NCBI RefSeq assembly: GCF_900112135.1
Contig: NZ_FOLC01000001.1
Coordinates: 248,001 to 312,000 of the forward strand
Source of the DNA: Collimonas sp. OK412
GTDB lineage: Bacteria > Pseudomonadota > Gammaproteobacteria > Burkholderiales > Burkholderiaceae_D
Direction: 5' to 3'
Length of the DNA: 64,000 nt
The notes under the pieces were generated by a model, which worked only from the letters and a program-made list of their open reading frames with translations, made no database searches and was not told the DNA's origin. A program made the position numbers and the translations under genes. Shown here one piece after another: positions 61,518-64,000 of the stretch. Position 1 is the stretch's first letter; each line of letters starts with the position of its first letter.

Positions 61518-62207
61518 ATGAAGAATATAAGAGGTATCGTATTCGATCTCTACGGCACGCTATACGACGTGCATTCGGTCGCTGCGGCCTGCGATGCCTA
61601 TCATCCGGGCCGGGGGCGCGAAATCAGCACGGCCTGGCGGCAGAAGCAGCTTGAGTACACCTGGCTGCGCAGCCTGATGGGCGACTATGCCGATTTCGAG
61701 CAGGTTACTCGCGACGCCCTGGAGTTCACATCCGGGCAGCTGCGGCTGCCGCTCGGCGAGGCCGCGCTCTCAGCGCTCTGCGCGGAATATCTCAGTATCG
61801 CGCCGTACCCGGAAGTGCCCGCAGCGCTGGCAAGGCTGCAGGCAATAGGATTGCCGCTGGCGATCCTGTCCAACGGTTCTGCCAATTCAATACGCAGCGT
61901 GGTAGAGGCGTCCGGGCTGGAGCAGCGCTTCGCGCATCTGATCAGCGCCGACAGCGTGCGTGTCTTCAAGCCGCACGACAAGGTCTACCAGCTGGCGGAG
62001 CAGCAGATGCATTGCGATCGTTCGGAACTGCTGTTCGTGTCATCAAATGCGTGGGATGCGTCGGGCGCGCGGCATTTCGGCTATCCGGTCTGCTGGATCA
62101 ACCGGGCCGGCAACGCGTTTGACGAGTTGGGGCAGTCACCCGATCATATTCTGCAGGGGTTGGACCAGCTGGCGGACCGGTTTGAAACACGACGGCCAGC
62201 GGCCTGA
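61518..62207 (+). CDS. 2-haloacid dehalogenase (type II, HAD family)
   Basis: 229 residues. Nucleophile Asp10 in GIVFDLYGTLYDV, motif II LAILSNGSANSI, lysine in RVFKPHDKVY and motif III SSNAWDASGARHFGYPVCWINR. The pattern fits L-2-haloacid dehalogenases, though some relatives act on other substrates. It is divergent from the nuclease and converges with the channel gene. Confidence 0.9.
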   Translation: MKNIRGIVFDLYGTLYDVHSVAAACDAYHPGRGREISTAWRQKQLEYTWLRSLMGDYADFEQVTRDALEFTSGQLRLPLGEAALSALCAEYLSIAPYPEVPAALARLQAIGLPLAILSNGSANSIRSVVEASGLEQRFAHLISADSVRVFKPHDKVYQLAEQQMHCDRSELLFVSSNAWDASGARHFGYPVCWINRAGNAFDELGQSPDHILQGLDQLADRFETRRPAA

Positions 62208-62213
62208 CTGGAT

Positions 62214-63968
62214 TCAGCTCAACAATCTTTCGCGTTTTTGCTCTTCATCGAAAAACAGCCGCGACGGCTTGATCAGGTCGCTGCGGCTGATGATGCCGAC
62301 CAGGCGCCGGCTTTGCAGGTCGCTGACCACCGGCAGCCGTTCCAGGTGGTGGGTCGCCATGCGCGCGGCGACGACCCGGCAGGTTTCGGACGGCAGCGCG
62401 ACCAAGGCGGCAGATTGCTCCAGGCAGGCCGGATTGAACAAGGTCGTCAGGGGATTGCTGCCGTCGGCTTGCGGGCTGAAGCTGCTGCGTTCGACCATGC
62501 CCATCAAGCCTTGGTTCATGTCGACCACCGGATAGCAGCGGTGCACCTGTTGCGTACCAAAATAGCGCTCCAGCGTTTCCGCGATGGTGAGGCTGGCGGG
62601 AATCGCCGCCACTGCATGGGTCATCACTTCATCCACATGCTGGCGCTCGAGCGGATCGACGCCGTATTCGCGATAGATGTGATAACCGCGCCGGGCAATC
62701 TTTTCCGTCATGATCGAGCGCCGCATGGTCAGCACCGTAAAGCCGTAGGCGACGCCGGTGGTGAGCAGCAGCGGCAGCAAGGCATTGGTGTCGTGGGTCA
62801 GGCCGAAGGCAAACACGGCAGCGGTCAGCGGTGCGCCCAGGACTCCGGCCAGCACCGCAGCCATGCACACCAGCGGCCACAAATGGGCGTCGCCGCCCGG
62901 CAGCCATGGCGCCAGCACCGTGCCCAGGCCGGCGCCGATGATCAGCAGCGGCGCCAGCACGCCGCCGGAGGTGCCGGAGCCGAGCGCAATCACCCAGATC
63001 ACGGCTTTCACCAGCAGCAGGCTCAGCGCCAGCTGCAAGGCCAGGTTGCCGTTGAGCAGATCGCCGATCACGTCGTAGCCGACGCCCAGCGCCCGCGGCT
63101 CGAAATAGCCCCCTATGCCGACCGCGACGCCGCCCAGCGCCGGCCACCACATCCAGTGGATCGGCAATTTGCCGAACAGGTCCTCGACCCGGTACAAGGC
63201 AGTCGACATCAGCGCCGACAATGCGCCGCCCAGGATGCCGGCAACGACGCAGGAGAACAGGGCGCTGAGGCCGATTTCCGGTGTCTGCAAGGGAAACAGC
63301 GGACCGGCGTCCAGCAGCAGCGGCCGGGTGAATCCGGCTACGGCGCAGGCAACGATGACCGGCAGCAGGCTGCGCGGGCGCAGTTCGAACAGCAGCAGCT
63401 CCACCGCCAGCAGCACCGCGGCCACCGGCGTGCCGAACACCGCCGTCATGCCGGCTGTCGCGCCGGCCACCAGCAGGGTCTTGCGTTCGGCTGCGGTCAG
63501 GCGGAAATGCTGTGCGATCAACGAGCCGATGGCGCCGCCGGTCATGATGATCGGACCTTCGGCGCCAAACGGGCCGCCGCTGCCGATCACGATGCCGGAC
63601 GACAGCGGCTTGAGGACGGCGACCTTGGCCGACATCTTGCTTTTGCCGAACAGGATCGCTTCAATCGCTTCCGGAATGCCGTGGCCGCGGATCTTGTCGG
63701 AACCGAAGCGCGCGATCAGGCCGACGATCAAGCCGCCCAGCACAGGCAGCACGATCACCCAGGCTCCGAGATGGTGGCCGGCGGGTGAACGGGTAGCGAA
63801 AGACAGTGTTTGATAGAAGAACAGGTTGGTGAACAGCCTGATCAGGTTCAGCAAGGCGTATGCCGCCAGCGTGCCGAAGCCGCCGATGACCACCGCGATC
63901 AGGGAAATCCTGAGCAGCCGCGTGTCCGCTGCGAAATCGCGCTTGTGTGAGTGCTGTGTCGACGACAT
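62214..63968 (-). CDS. ClC-type chloride channel/antiporter with CBS pair
   Basis: 584 residues. The ClC pore motifs are SGGPFGAEGPI (a GxEGP loop with the external gate glutamate), GTSGGVLAPLL, and about ten or more helices. Two C-terminal CBS domains are seen, one around MTHAVAAIPASLTIAETLERYF and one around LPVVSDLQSRRLVGIISRSDL. Bacterial ClCs are often Cl-/H+ exchangers, aiding acid resistance. The ClcB/ClcA role is not separable. Confidence 0.92.
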   Translation of the reverse strand: MSSTQHSHKRDFAADTRLLRISLIAVVIGGFGTLAAYALLNLIRLFTNLFFYQTLSFATRSPAGHHLGAWVIVLPVLGGLIVGLIARFGSDKIRGHGIPEAIEAILFGKSKMSAKVAVLKPLSSGIVIGSGGPFGAEGPIIMTGGAIGSLIAQHFRLTAAERKTLLVAGATAGMTAVFGTPVAAVLLAVELLLFELRPRSLLPVIVACAVAGFTRPLLLDAGPLFPLQTPEIGLSALFSCVVAGILGGALSALMSTALYRVEDLFGKLPIHWMWWPALGGVAVGIGGYFEPRALGVGYDVIGDLLNGNLALQLALSLLLVKAVIWVIALGSGTSGGVLAPLLIIGAGLGTVLAPWLPGGDAHLWPLVCMAAVLAGVLGAPLTAAVFAFGLTHDTNALLPLLLTTGVAYGFTVLTMRRSIMTEKIARRGYHIYREYGVDPLERQHVDEVMTHAVAAIPASLTIAETLERYFGTQQVHRCYPVVDMNQGLMGMVERSSFSPQADGSNPLTTLFNPACLEQSAALVALPSETCRVVAARMATHHLERLPVVSDLQSRRLVGIISRSDLIKPSRLFFDEEQKRERLLS

Positions 63969-64000
63969 GGTGGGTTTCTCAGCTATTGATGGTCGGGATG

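Noticed and set aside
62238-63788. 516-residue plus-strand open frame opposite the ClC gene
   Set aside because: No recognisable domain, Gln/His/Ala-rich, and the opposite strand encodes a clear ClC channel.

Overview
The window looks like chromosomal DNA of a high-GC betaproteobacterium, most likely order Burkholderiales, family Oxalobacteraceae (Collimonas/Herbaspirillum-like). This is an inference from gene content and order: a phaR end next to rimO, serB-mfd-ispDF, an OmpR/EnvZ pair, a LivM-LivG fusion, and mltG-tmk-holB-pilZ and rdgB-hemW runs. No database search was possible.

Region 1 (1-12.9 kb) is mostly housekeeping: the 3' end of phaR, rimO, a small periplasmic protein, a MetC-type lyase, a GNAT enzyme, a small membrane protein, serB, mfd, ispD-ispF, and a convergent envZ-ompR pair with a small secreted protein divergent from it. 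Region 2 (13-17.8 kb) has a tRNA-Arg(ACG) followed by a four-gene FtrABCD-type ferrous iron uptake operon behind a Fur-box-like sequence, and a BASS-family transporter. Region 3 (17.8-28 kb) has a Tas-like aldo/keto reductase, an MFS exporter, a peptide-type ABC binding protein, a cold shock gene with a long leader, and a complete Liv-type branched-chain amino acid importer in which LivM and LivG are one polypeptide. Region 4 (28-43.2 kb) has an N-acyl amino acid synthase-like protein beside a 7TM-PAS-GGDEF-EAL signalling protein, a LysE/ArgO exporter, small metabolic genes, ygfZ, the mltG-tmk-holB-pilZ operon, rdgB-hemW and a tRNA-Ser(TGA).

Region 5 (43.2-56.8 kb) is the accessory part and is visibly more A+T-rich. 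It starts right after tRNA-Ser with a truncated, frameshifted tyrosine integrase. Next come a small beta-rich protein and a 458-residue protein ending in three ~51-residue lectin-like repeats, then a decayed tRNA 3' end. A minus-strand cluster follows, holding two DUF2589-type proteins, two orphan proteins and a GH19 lysozyme/chitinase. The rest of the region holds a secreted protein with an HHIIP motif, a stand-alone TAXI-type binding protein, a methyltransferase, a binding-protein/permease fusion plus a second permease with no ATPase gene, a papain-like Cys/His protein, and a winged-helix regulator with a degenerate receiver. It is the best place to look for an undescribed system, possibly secreted or envelope-directed; no function is demonstrated by the sequence.

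Region 6 (57-64 kb) has a large lipoprotein phosphoesterase, a cluster of dispersed AATTAGGGTCAGAG repeats, a di-heme cytochrome c peroxidase/MauG-type protein, a secreted SNase-type nuclease, a type II haloacid dehalogenase and a ClC chloride channel with CBS domains.
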